A DNA stretch of 64,000 nucleotides from JAFEDN01 sp963795715. Its GTDB lineage: Bacteria; Pseudomonadota; Gammaproteobacteria; Coxiellales; Coxiellaceae. Of this stretch, positions 37,428-46,438 are shown one piece after another (positions within the stretch are counted from its first letter, which is position 1; each line of letters begins with the position of its first letter). The stretch is taken from contig CAWCIY010000004.1 in NCBI GenBank assembly GCA_963795715.1, forward strand, positions 1 to 64,000, given 5' to 3'. The notes under the pieces were generated by a model. That model worked only from the letters and a program-made list of their open reading frames with translations, searched no databases and was not told the DNA's origin. Both the position numbers and the translations under genes were made by a program.

Positions 37428-37987
37428 TGCGCTGGCTGAGTGTGATTTTTATTTTTGTTGCGGCTTTAAGCAGCTGGATTCTGTTTTCCAGCCGAATCAT
37501 CAAAAACAAAGGCGGAGCCACCACTATTTTAGATGGTTATATGACGGAGGCACATTATACTCAATACGACAACCAAGGTCAGGTTCACATGACCATGTAC
37601 ACACCTCAAGTAAGCCATTACTCCAAGGACAACACTTCTTATTTTGATAAGCCAGAAGTGCTTGCCTATAGCCAACAACGGGTGCCCTGGACTATCCAAT
37701 CTTTACATGGTAAATCGATACACGACGGAGAACAAGTTGATCTTTGGGGAGATGTTAAGATCCATCAGATTCCCCAACCCCATTCTCCTGAAACCACGAT
37801 CACCACCACGGCCATGACCATTTATCCACATCGTTCCTATGCGGAAACCAAGCAAGCAGTCACCATTGCTAGACCCGATATGCAAATCGACGCCATCGGG
37901 ATGCAAGCTGACTTTAAAGCTGGAATTTTTAAATTATTATCTACTGTGAGAGGAATTTATGAACCACCGCCGGCACCTAATCGCTAG
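37424..37987 (+). CDS. lptC: LPS transport protein LptC
   Basis: LptC is the single-helix inner-membrane protein that passes lipopolysaccharide from LptBFG to LptA. The N-terminal helix is SVIFIFVAALSSWILF and the rest is a beta-jellyroll with QVHMTMYTPQVSHYSKDN and VDLWGDVKIHQ. Its 3' end overlaps lptA by 29 bases. Family sequence conservation is low, so the call rests on position and topology as well. Confidence 0.85.
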   Translation: MMRWLSVIFIFVAALSSWILFSSRIIKNKGGATTILDGYMTEAHYTQYDNQGQVHMTMYTPQVSHYSKDNTSYFDKPEVLAYSQQRVPWTIQSLHGKSIHDGEQVDLWGDVKIHQIPQPHSPETTITTTAMTIYPHRSYAETKQAVTIARPDMQIDAIGMQADFKAGIFKLLSTVRGIYEPPPAPNR

Positions 37988-38489
37988 CTTTTTTCTAGGA
38001 TTTTCGGCATTATATTCGATATCACCTGCATGGGCGCTCGACTCAGATAAATATGCCGCGATGCATGTGATTTCCAATACCGCAACCTATGATCGTAACC
38101 AACGCATCATTACTTATGAGGGCGAAGTTAAAATGGAGCAAGGTACTTCGCATTTAGATGGCGACAAAGTTTTGGTTTATCAGTTACCCAATAGCACCAC
38201 CAATAAAATCCAAAAAGTAATTGCATTCGGCAATCCTGCACATTACAGCACATTACCACAACCCAATAAAGCCCGATTATTTGTAGAAGCACTTAAAATA
38301 ACTTACGATCCCAATAGCAAGATAGTGATTCTGGAAGGCAATGGCCAGGTCACCCAAGAAGGCAACGTTTTCAGTGGTCCGCATATTTGGTACGATATGG
38401 CCAATGGGGTGGTGCATTCACTTGCAGTCCCGGGTAAACAAAGAACTGAAATGACCATCCAACCTCAAATCGTTCCTAAAAAGAAATAG
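37959..38489 (+). CDS. lptA: Periplasmic LPS bridge protein LptA
   Basis: LptA forms the periplasmic bridge for lipopolysaccharide. It has a signal peptide (MNHRRHLIASFFLGFSALY, cleaved after PAWA) and the OstA-like domain with IITYEGEVKMEQGTSHLDGD and ILEGNGQVTQEGNVFSGP. 176 residues. It starts inside lptC and is followed by lptB after 7 bases. Confidence 0.9.
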   Translation: MNHRRHLIASFFLGFSALYSISPAWALDSDKYAAMHVISNTATYDRNQRIITYEGEVKMEQGTSHLDGDKVLVYQLPNSTTNKIQKVIAFGNPAHYSTLPQPNKARLFVEALKITYDPNSKIVILEGNGQVTQEGNVFSGPHIWYDMANGVVHSLAVPGKQRTEMTIQPQIVPKKK

Positions 38490-38496
38490 CTGAGCC

Positions 38497-39222
38497 ATGA
38501 CACAACTGACAACCTACAATCTGAGCAAGCGCTATAAATCACGGCAAGTAGTTAAGACCGTCTCCGTGGGCATCAGCACCGGAGAAGTGGTTGGCCTGCT
38601 CGGACCGAATGGCGCTGGGAAGACAACTACCTTCAATATGATTATCGGTTTAGTCATACCTGATGGCGGCCGGGTCATGTTGGACGATCAAGAAATCACC
38701 AAAAAACCTTTGCATTTACGCGCCCGTTTAGGATTAAGCTATTTACCTCAAGAACGGTCTATTTTTAGAAAACTTACGGTTGCGCGCAATATTATGGCTA
38801 TTCTGGAGTTGCGGCAAGAGCTTAACAAGCAACAAAAAAAAGAAAAACTGCACCATCTGATGAACGAGTTTCATATAGAACACATAAAAGACAGTTTGGG
38901 GATCAGCTTGTCCGGAGGAGAAAGCAGACGTGTAGAAATAGCACGCGCCCTGGCTCGCGACCCAAAATTCATTCTGTTAGATGAGCCTTTCGCGGGAATT
39001 GACCCCATCTCAGTGGTAGACATTAAACGTATTATTACTCACCTTTCAGAACGAGGTATCGGGGTTTTAATCACTGATCACAATGTTCGGGAAACCTTAG
39101 ATATCTGCCAACGTGCCTATATTGTAAGCGAAGGGACAATCCTGGCACAGGGTACACCTCAAGACATTTTAAATAATCAAAAAGTCCGTGAGGTTTATTT
39201 AGGTGAAAATTTCATACTTTAA
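38497..39222 (+). CDS. lptB: LPS export ATPase LptB
   Basis: The ATPase of the LptBFG extractor. Walker A is LLGPNGAGKTTTFNMIIGL, the Q-loop is LSYLPQERSIFRKLTV, the signature is ISLSGGESRRVEIARAL, Walker B is FILLDEPFAGIDP, and the switch His is in LITDHNVRETL. 241 residues. The hpf gene follows with a GGAG in the 12-base gap. Confidence 0.96.
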   Translation: MTQLTTYNLSKRYKSRQVVKTVSVGISTGEVVGLLGPNGAGKTTTFNMIIGLVIPDGGRVMLDDQEITKKPLHLRARLGLSYLPQERSIFRKLTVARNIMAILELRQELNKQQKKEKLHHLMNEFHIEHIKDSLGISLSGGESRRVEIARALARDPKFILLDEPFAGIDPISVVDIKRIITHLSERGIGVLITDHNVRETLDICQRAYIVSEGTILAQGTPQDILNNQKVREVYLGENFIL

Positions 39223-39234
39223 TTGGAGAATCCT

Positions 39235-39510
39235 ATGCAAATTCAAATAACAGGTCAAAACATAGAAGTCACGGAAGCAATTCGTACTTACGCAGAAAAA
39301 AAGTTAAAAAAAATAGCCAGTATAGAAGATAGAATTAACCATATTCATCTTACTTTTCATGTAGAGAAACTAAATCAAATTGCTAAGGCCAATATTACTG
39401 TACCGGGATCACAAATCCATGCGGAAGCCACTTCTGAAAATATTTATGAAAGTATAGATAAATTGATTGATAAGCTCAGTAGACAATTAAAAGATGTAAA
39501 GAAAAAATAA
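39235..39510 (+). CDS. hpf: Ribosome hibernation-promoting factor
   Basis: HPF binds the 30S subunit and leads to inactive 100S ribosomes under starvation. I start at ATG 39235 (MQIQITGQNIEVTEAIR), which has GGAGAATCCT just upstream. The short form, about 91 residues, contains ASIEDRINHIHLTFHVEK and IYESIDKLIDKLSRQLK. In E. coli rpoN lies between lptB and hpf; here it does not. Confidence 0.9.
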   Translation: MQIQITGQNIEVTEAIRTYAEKKLKKIASIEDRINHIHLTFHVEKLNQIAKANITVPGSQIHAEATSENIYESIDKLIDKLSRQLKDVKKK

Positions 39511-39538
39511 ATCATATAATTAAAAATTAGTTGCTGAA

Positions 39539-39808
39539 ATGCTGAGAAAAAAACTGACCATCATCAATAAATTAGGTTTACACGCCCGCGCCTCTATGAA
39601 GCTTATTAGTTTGGTCGGGCGTTTCCAAAGCACCATCCTCATTCGATACGACAATTCAGAAGTGGATGCTAAAGATATCCTCAATGTAATGGCCCTAGGC
39701 GCCGCCAAAGGCGCTGAAATTGAATTCATTATTGATGGTCTGGATGAAAACCTAGCCTGGGATAAAATTTCGGAACTGATTCAAAACCGCTTCGGCGAAT
39801 CGGAATAG
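39539..39808 (+). CDS. HPr-family phosphocarrier protein (NPr-like)
   Basis: 89 residues of the HPr fold. The phosphorylated His is in NKLGLHARASMKL and the regulatory Ser region is replaced by KDILNVMALGAAKGAEIE. Position after hpf is that of ptsO (NPr) in the nitrogen PTS, but ptsN and rapZ are absent between them. It should be phosphorylated by an EI-type protein encoded elsewhere. Confidence 0.88.
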   Translation: MLRKKLTIINKLGLHARASMKLISLVGRFQSTILIRYDNSEVDAKDILNVMALGAAKGAEIEFIIDGLDENLAWDKISELIQNRFGESE

Positions 39809-39819
39809 AGACGACTTAT

Positions 39820-39975
39820 TATTCCCTCTCCCACTTGTGGGGGAGGGTTAGGGTGAGGGTCTCTGGGGCGAACTCCCCTCTCCCCGCCCCTCTCCCCGAG
39901 TACAGGAAGAGGGAGAATAGAGCGTCTTTTTGTGCTGAAACGGAAGCTGCTTCCTGGTTTGATCCCTCATCAGAA
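39820..39975. repeat. Dispersed repeat, family B copy 2, plus family A fragment
   Basis: CCCTCTCCCACTTGTGGGGG then AGGGTTAGGGTGAGGGTCTC is the inverted counterpart of 11,318-11,361. A further GC-rich block follows with CCCCTCTCCCCGCCCCTCTC, and then GAAGCTGCTTCCTGGTTTGA, related to family A. It fills the gap between two convergent genes. Confidence 0.7.
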
Positions 39976-39993
39976 TTATTCGGGTTGACCTTT

Positions 39994-42900
39994 TCATCCT
40001 GAAAATTTTTGGGATGAAATCCCTTTCAGTTGAGTAGAAACTTTTTCTACTTCTGATGATGCTTTTCCAAAATCAAAGAATTTCAAACCGCTGGAGTTAT
40101 AAAGTCGAACTCCGTAAGATGGGTTTTGTTCGGCAGTTAGCGTTTTTAATCGATCCTGCACAAGTTTTAATTGCGTTTTATAATAATCGATTGAGGTTTT
40201 GAGATTGATTATTTTGGCGCCGGGTCTCATTTTAGGTAATTGAGCAACGAATTCATTTAACCATTGTAATTCAGTTTTTAGCCCTTCGGCACAATCTTTG
40301 AGAGTACTGAATGAATTGATGCTGTTTATCTGGGTTTCCTTGATAACAATATAAGGGAAAATTTGAAAATCTTTGGTATAGCCGCATTTTGATATAAGCA
40401 GTTTAAACCGCTCCGGATTTTTCTCCTTGTCCACAATTTCTCTAGCGCCATCGTTAAATTCAGTTTGATGTTCTTCTTTAATGACGTGCTCTTTAAAAAC
40501 ACCGTTTTCGGCCCACCAAGCTAAATATTTGCCTTGAGCATCCGGACGTATATATATACTTTTCAAGTCAGACTTTTCTATGGTGGGAATGGGATCGGTG
40601 CTCTTTAACCTCAAAACGCGGTTACATACCAGATTTTTGGGACTAGTTGAATTAATAAATTCAGTAACATTACGTTCAATACTCCTATGCTTGAGCAAAC
40701 CAAAATGATTTCTATTAGGTATCACAGTGATTACCCGATCGCTCTCTAAAGATTCAACTAATTTATGAAATTTTGCAATGACTGTATTTGAAGCATTCGG
40801 TTGTTTTTCGATTGGCTTAATATCACTGTTAATGGGTGCTTTTTTTTGTTCGTTGAATATGCCGGAGTGATTGTCCGGACTATTTTTGATTTCTTGATAA
40901 GATTCCTTTTTGAATTCTTCGGATTTCACAAAATTTTCAAGTCTGTTACGATAATGACCGATCTCTGTTTTCTTAGACTGGTCCAGATTGGGAACATTCA
41001 TCCATTCTTTAAGAATTTTAATTCTATTTACGATATCTGTTTGGTTCTCCGGTTCTTGACGATAATCAAGGACTGTACTAACCTCGGGATTTAATGATTT
41101 TCTTAGATAAATTTGAATCTCATTTTTCAGATTCAGCAATTTTTCTTGTGTATCCCTTTCATTTTCATTTTCAACCGGATGGGACACAATATAATTATCA
41201 ATTCTTTGAATTATTTTCGATGTGTACTGTCTTAATTGTAGCTGTAATATTTCTAGGTTAAGTATTTTAGGTTGCGGATTATCCAAGTATTCGATGATCA
41301 ATCGAGAAGTAAGTTCCCACAGAAAATTAATATTATTTTTTAAATTACCGATGGCGTTTTTTATTTCAGTAGAATCTGCTTTTTTGTCTAAAACCGTCAA
41401 TTCATCGGGAAAAGATAGTATCACCGGGGCGGAGGTTTTTTTAAACTTGCTGATAACGTGGTTTAAATTTGAAGAACCTTCAATCATAACGGGTTTATCT
41501 TTTTCTGCGATAGGAGCTGTAGTTGCAGAGTTAGGTGCTTCGCCTGATTCCATGTTGAATCTTTCATTTTTTAGAAAATTACGATATCTCCTGATCTCCG
41601 TTTTCCTCGATGGCTCCAAGTTTGGATCATCCATACAATCATTAATAATTTTAATTCTATTTAGAATATCTATTTTGGTCTCCTCTTGACGATACTTGAG
41701 GACGACACTAGAATTTTGAATCTCATTTTTCTTAAGTAACCATTCTTTTCGTTTATCAATACTAACATTAGCAGTACTAATATATTTATCAATTCCTTGA
41801 AGGATTTCCTGTGCATACCGGGCTAAATATTGTTGCAATTTTTCCAAATTAAGTATTCTAGGTGGTGGATTGTCCGGGTACTCGATGAGCAATTGAGAAA
41901 TAAGGTTCCTTAGAAAATTAATCTTATATTCTAAATTTCCGATAGCGTTTTTTAATTGAGTAGGACCTGCGCCTGGTTCTAAAGATACTAAGTCATCGAG
42001 CATATTTTCCAGTATCACAGGGGAAGAGGTTTTTTTAATCTGTCTGATAATGTCGCTTAAATTTTTAGAATATTCAATAAAAATGGGTGATTTATCTTCC
42101 TTTGCCGGGACGCCGGATTCTTTAATAATTCCATGATTTTTTTCGGCTCTGTTTTCAATTATTTTATGGCCATGAGTCTGCGCCAGTAACCTGATGCTGC
42201 TGGCAATAGCGCTGCCTAAAATCGCCGGAGGAAACAGATTAGAAATCGCATAAGAGGATAACTCTAGAATAGACACCCAGGCTTCCAGCCGGATGGTGCT
42301 GGACTCTGTTTGTAATTCAGCTCCCTGTTCAGCTAAATCGATCAGTAGGTTTTGAAACTGAGTTTCTATTTGTTCCTTTTCTGTTTCATCGCCGGCTTTG
42401 TGATCATTTATAAGTTTCTTGATTTGATGCTTGATGGTGCCGATTCGTTCTAGATGGTTTTCTTGTTTGTGTGTTTTGTATTCGTTTTTACTAACACGAT
42501 GATTATTGAGGGTTGCAAAGAGATATAGGGGCGCCAAATAGGTTAGAGGCCTGCCGGTTTGCGCAGTGATGTTTGATAATGTACCAGCATTAGAATTCAT
42601 GGCGTTAGCAAGGGTTGATGTGACCAAGGTGATCGTTTGATTTGCAATGGGGACAAAACTTTGGGTGATAAAAAGCATGGGTGCTAAAATATAGGCATTG
42701 TCCGATAGTGCTTTTACAACATTTTTCAAATTCAAATCTTTTCCATAAAGCTGGTCCAAGATCGATTTAAAAGTTAAACAAAAATCTAATACCCCTACGG
42801 CGGGATAGCCATTGGTAGCGAAAGAATTTAAAAATCTTGGCGCAGAATTGACGGCTTGTAAGGTAATGTCTGCCGTGTAACCGATTTCCCCACACCAATA

Positions 42901-43632
42901 GGCCAAATATTCGTGTGCTTCGAATTCTTGACTTTCACTATCTTCTTTTTCAATTTCACTATCTTTTTTTTCAGGAAGTAATTCTTCAATCTTTTCATAT
43001 CCATAGTGGATGCTGAGAGCCTCAAAAAAATCAACCTTGTTAATTAATTCCTTTTCATATAATTCTTTATATAATTCAATTTTTTTATCCTTTGGGAGCT
43101 CTTTTAAACTTTTACTAATGTCTGCTTGAAGATCGTGGGGAAGAGCTGAATGTTTAATTTCTTTTGGTATTTTAAATTCTTCTAGAATTTCGTTAAACTG
43201 ATTCAACTTTGATGGATCTTTAGTGAATTTTTTACTGAGAATTGATGAAATGTGATCTTCAATTGTTTTTGGATTACTCGGATTTTCCTCTAACAACGTG
43301 GATAGTTGTTGTATGTCTAAAACGATTCTGTGTGAGGAGTCAGTTACTTCTTCCTCTTCTTTAAAAAGTTTACCTGCCTGATAACCTTGAAGACTTAGGG
43401 TTGTTTTTAGCTTATCTTTGAAATTTTTAGCCTGATCGGCAGAGATCGGGTCACTTACAATTTGACCATTTTCCAAATGCCAATCAACACTGTCATAATA
43501 AAAATTAATATTTTTCAGCAATACTTGCCAGTTTATCAGATGATACTGTTCTGCTTCGGACAAGACGGACTGCTGCTTTAGATTTAAGCGAGAAGCCGGG
43601 ATAATAGGTGTTTCAACTTTTATTTTATTCAT
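39994..43632 (-). CDS. Large protein with a tandem internal duplication, candidate secreted effector
   Basis: 1,212 residues without a known family. No signal peptide. Two hydrophobic stretches could be membrane-interacting: about residues 315-345 (YILAPMLFITQSFVPIANQ) and 455-485 (AWVSILELSSYAISNLF, then PPAILGSAIASSI). Residues about 511-690 and 709-905 are homologous to each other: compare PTQLKNAIGNLEYKINFLRN with STEIKNAIGNLKNNINFLWE, and EYPDNPPPRILNLEKLQQ with EYLDNPQPKILNLEILQL. The rest is charged, helical and probably coiled coil. Its start faces the 842-residue effector-like gene across a 195-base gap. The gene composition and location suggest a Dot/Icm-type effector; this is inference. 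Confidence 0.6.
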   Translation of the reverse strand: MNKIKVETPIIPASRLNLKQQSVLSEAEQYHLINWQVLLKNINFYYDSVDWHLENGQIVSDPISADQAKNFKDKLKTTLSLQGYQAGKLFKEEEEVTDSSHRIVLDIQQLSTLLEENPSNPKTIEDHISSILSKKFTKDPSKLNQFNEILEEFKIPKEIKHSALPHDLQADISKSLKELPKDKKIELYKELYEKELINKVDFFEALSIHYGYEKIEELLPEKKDSEIEKEDSESQEFEAHEYLAYWCGEIGYTADITLQAVNSAPRFLNSFATNGYPAVGVLDFCLTFKSILDQLYGKDLNLKNVVKALSDNAYILAPMLFITQSFVPIANQTITLVTSTLANAMNSNAGTLSNITAQTGRPLTYLAPLYLFATLNNHRVSKNEYKTHKQENHLERIGTIKHQIKKLINDHKAGDETEKEQIETQFQNLLIDLAEQGAELQTESSTIRLEAWVSILELSSYAISNLFPPAILGSAIASSIRLLAQTHGHKIIENRAEKNHGIIKESGVPAKEDKSPIFIEYSKNLSDIIRQIKKTSSPVILENMLDDLVSLEPGAGPTQLKNAIGNLEYKINFLRNLISQLLIEYPDNPPPRILNLEKLQQYLARYAQEILQGIDKYISTANVSIDKRKEWLLKKNEIQNSSVVLKYRQEETKIDILNRIKIINDCMDDPNLEPSRKTEIRRYRNFLKNERFNMESGEAPNSATTAPIAEKDKPVMIEGSSNLNHVISKFKKTSAPVILSFPDELTVLDKKADSTEIKNAIGNLKNNINFLWELTSRLIIEYLDNPQPKILNLEILQLQLRQYTSKIIQRIDNYIVSHPVENENERDTQEKLLNLKNEIQIYLRKSLNPEVSTVLDYRQEPENQTDIVNRIKILKEWMNVPNLDQSKKTEIGHYRNRLENFVKSEEFKKESYQEIKNSPDNHSGIFNEQKKAPINSDIKPIEKQPNASNTVIAKFHKLVESLESDRVITVIPNRNHFGLLKHRSIERNVTEFINSTSPKNLVCNRVLRLKSTDPIPTIEKSDLKSIYIRPDAQGKYLAWWAENGVFKEHVIKEEHQTEFNDGAREIVDKEKNPERFKLLISKCGYTKDFQIFPYIVIKETQINSINSFSTLKDCAEGLKTELQWLNEFVAQLPKMRPGAKIINLKTSIDYYKTQLKLVQDRLKTLTAEQNPSYGVRLYNSSGLKFFDFGKASSEVEKVSTQLKGISSQKFSG

Positions 43633-43752
43633 AATTAATCTTCCTATAAACTTTTTATCCTACTGAGCAATTCATTGTTAATATTGTACCCAACGCATAT
43701 TAAGGGTTTATTAGTTTGGGGGAAGATTCATTAACTATATTGTTAAGCTTTC

Positions 43753-43769
43753 CTTAATTTTTATTTAAG
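43753..43769 (+). promoter_or_regulatory. PmrA-like box in the divergent effector-gene gap
   Basis: CTTAATTTTTATTTAAG has both TTAA halves with 7-base spacing, near-matching cTTAATatTnncTTAAt. Because the half-sites are palindromic it reads in both directions and could serve both flanking genes. It lies 58 bases before the GTG start at 43828. Confidence 0.45.
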
Positions 43770-43827
43770 CATTAGTTAAGCTTACTCTGGTAAAATCAAA
43801 TAAACATAAGTAATCCAGAGTTAAAGT

Positions 43828-46356
43828 GTGACTAGAAGAAAACATAAAAGTAGCGAAGAAAAAATCCGGAGTGGAATCCCAGGACCTACCCCAGTTGATA
43901 CCATTTCTTACACTCCTAAAAAAATGTCCATTACCAGCGGTGAAGTGGAGTTTCGCGCCAGTCCCGATAAAAAATACGAGGTAGCGAAAATTAAAAATAA
44001 GGGAGTAACACCTGGTTTATTTTTATATATATCAGATTTATTTTTAAATAAATCAGAGAAAAGTAAAGAAGAAAAACGAGGAGAAGAATCCAAGACATCT
44101 GTAATTGAAAATGATACTGAAGAAAAAGAAGTAAAGCGAATATCTGAGGCGTCCTTTTCATCTGTTATAGAATCCGAGACAAAATCAAAAGAAAAAGAAG
44201 AAAAAAAGCAAGAGAAAAATGAACCAAAACCAAATGGGATGTTAAAATTTGGGAAAAATGTCACCAAATCCTCTCCTGATCATAACATCGTATTGGAAGA
44301 AATATTAGCGACTAATTTTGCCAGAATTTTAGGGCTGCCGACCTCAGATCTTGAATTTGTATTAGTTGAAACTTCGAAAGAACAAATCAAAATTTCTAAG
44401 GAGAAATTAGAGAAAAATCCATCCAGCAAAACTGAAGTTTTTCCTGCTTTGCTGTCTCGATTTCGGCCTAATGCTTCTGATTTTACAGTAGCCGTTGCTG
44501 GAAATCATCCTGCATACAACCAAGGTCACACTAAGCCTATCGGCGAAGGAAAAAATAGTAATCAAATAGTAGTAGGTAATGATTATGCCTTATTAAATAT
44601 ATTAGCTTTTTTAACCAATGATCCGGACATCATGGGCAAAGATGGTCAAAATAAGATGATCCTGTCTAACGGACGTTTGTTTAGCATCGATACTTCCCTT
44701 CATTCCACTAGATACAAACCTGGAACCAATATTACCATTCGAAAAGATGGCAGACTTGATAGCGCTTTTTTTGATAGCCGAATCAGTAGAGATTTAACCT
44801 ATTTGGATGAAGTAGATCCAATCAGACATGTCAGTTTTCGCAACTGTTCTATTACCAATGATGTCTCTTTTTCAGAATCGTTTAATGCCATTAAGGATTT
44901 TTTTCAAACTGGAAAAAATAAACTCATTATGGCAGAATTTAAAAAAGCCAGAGAAAAGATTTTAAACACTGACTTCCCACAAAAAGCAGCCTACCTCCAA
45001 AAAATTGACCTCCTTAAACGCGATGTGGAAAAGCGCATCCACGATCTCTATCAAACTTTTTCCCCCTATTGGGAATTGTACTATAAAATCACCGGCCAAA
45101 ATATTTGCGCTACTGATTCCAAAAAAGAAGGATACGAAGCCAAAGAAAAAGAATTCAATGACAGAGTGCAATCGTTAACTGCATTAGAAGAATTATTATC
45201 GCCTTCCACCATGTATTCACCAGAAGGTATTCCATTACGGGCTCCAGAAATTCCATATGAAAAACATTTCTTCTGGCATCAACAAACCGGTATTATTTTT
45301 CGAGATCCAAATGTTTCATTTGATGAAGAAAACCAAACCGTGACCATTCGCTTAAACAACGTTGACCGAGAAGCTGCAGAAAGATTTAGAATCCTTTTCA
45401 ATTTACCAAAAGGATATCGACAACAATTTACTTGCTCTATTGATGAATTTAAAAAAATGGTTACAGCGGATCGTGTACGATTTATCACACATCCTGAAAC
45501 CATAAGCTTAAAATCTGTAATTAACTCTAAATTAGAACCAGTAAATGCCCTTAGCTATATGCGAGGGATGAACGGCCTATTAAAAGAATTGAGCTCTTAT
45601 GATAGATCACTGGCAATAAGCGTATTAACAGATTATTCAAGGTACGTAAAAGTAGATGCGAAACCAGGTTATAATGCACTTGTTAATTCTAAATTAACGG
45701 ATCTAGAAAACATATATCAAAAAATAAATAAGAAATTGCCAAAAAATTTATTATCAACAAGCCACCCACACCACGACCGTGGTTGGGGCAAAATGGTAGA
45801 AATACAAGCCAAAGTGCAAAAACAACAGCAATATATACTTTACCGTTTAATCGCTACCACACCTGGATTGAAAGATACTCCTTTAGCAGAAAATATCCTA
45901 GATATTTTCGAAAAAGCAGACAAACTGGATATTACCCATTCAGTGAACCTTTTGATGATGGCTCTATATAAAAACCCAGAATTACATAAAAACCTTGAGT
46001 TCATAAGGCTTATAACTGTTATAGAACAGACGCCGCTAATAGGAAAAAATAAATATGAAGAAATTTCTAAGAACGCAGCCGAATTACGTCTTAAGATAAA
46101 TCATTTTTTAAATAATATACCTGCAATAGAAAACATAAAGCAAACAGAAAGTAAAGAAACAAAAACAATAAGTCCAACTCTACCAAAACGAACCCATTCT
46201 GATATAGGTTTACCCAATACGGATAACAACGCAAAAGGCGATTTAAGTACATCAATCGGTGCACTGAAAAAAAGTGGTTTGACAAGTCAAGCACCATCTC
46301 ACAAATCTCTGCCGGCAGCGGAAATCCGCAATGATAGGACCGGGCTCACCTCATAA
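43828..46356 (+). CDS. Effector-like protein A with kinase-like residues (842 residues)
   Basis: Starts with GTG at 43828 (MTRRKHKSSEEKIRSG). A Lys/Glu-rich segment (residues about 70-130) precedes a conserved core. PNGMLKFGKNV near residue 140 offers a candidate ATP-binding Lys. VLEEILATNFARILGLP follows with Glu residues. HTKPIGEGKNSNQ and FLTNDPDIMGKDGQNK (residues ~263-278) give a D...N pattern, and GRLFSIDTSL (~288) a second Asp, similar to PI3/PI4-kinase or HipA-like active sites. Later conserved blocks are HFFWHQ and RVRFITHPET. The tail SDIGLPNTDNNAKGDLSTSI is shared with protein B. Paralogue of the next gene. Function unproven; effector status rests on the upstream box, genus context and lack of a signal peptide. 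Confidence 0.6.
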   Translation: MTRRKHKSSEEKIRSGIPGPTPVDTISYTPKKMSITSGEVEFRASPDKKYEVAKIKNKGVTPGLFLYISDLFLNKSEKSKEEKRGEESKTSVIENDTEEKEVKRISEASFSSVIESETKSKEKEEKKQEKNEPKPNGMLKFGKNVTKSSPDHNIVLEEILATNFARILGLPTSDLEFVLVETSKEQIKISKEKLEKNPSSKTEVFPALLSRFRPNASDFTVAVAGNHPAYNQGHTKPIGEGKNSNQIVVGNDYALLNILAFLTNDPDIMGKDGQNKMILSNGRLFSIDTSLHSTRYKPGTNITIRKDGRLDSAFFDSRISRDLTYLDEVDPIRHVSFRNCSITNDVSFSESFNAIKDFFQTGKNKLIMAEFKKAREKILNTDFPQKAAYLQKIDLLKRDVEKRIHDLYQTFSPYWELYYKITGQNICATDSKKEGYEAKEKEFNDRVQSLTALEELLSPSTMYSPEGIPLRAPEIPYEKHFFWHQQTGIIFRDPNVSFDEENQTVTIRLNNVDREAAERFRILFNLPKGYRQQFTCSIDEFKKMVTADRVRFITHPETISLKSVINSKLEPVNALSYMRGMNGLLKELSSYDRSLAISVLTDYSRYVKVDAKPGYNALVNSKLTDLENIYQKINKKLPKNLLSTSHPHHDRGWGKMVEIQAKVQKQQQYILYRLIATTPGLKDTPLAENILDIFEKADKLDITHSVNLLMMALYKNPELHKNLEFIRLITVIEQTPLIGKNKYEEISKNAAELRLKINHFLNNIPAIENIKQTESKETKTISPTLPKRTHSDIGLPNTDNNAKGDLSTSIGALKKSGLTSQAPSHKSLPAAEIRNDRTGLTS

Positions 46357-46372
46357 GATAATCTTAATAGTT

Positions 46373-46389
46373 TCCTAATCTTACTTTAA
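46373..46389 (+). promoter_or_regulatory. PmrA-like box upstream of effector-like protein B
   Basis: CTTAATAGTTTCCTAAT matches cTTAATatTnncTTAAt except for two positions, with the correct half-site spacing. It lies 49 bases before the ATG at 46439, in the 82-base gap after protein A. Confidence 0.5.
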
Positions 46390-46438
46390 TAATAATCTGT
46401 TAGAATATTTTTACATAAATAATATAAATGCGTGAAAT

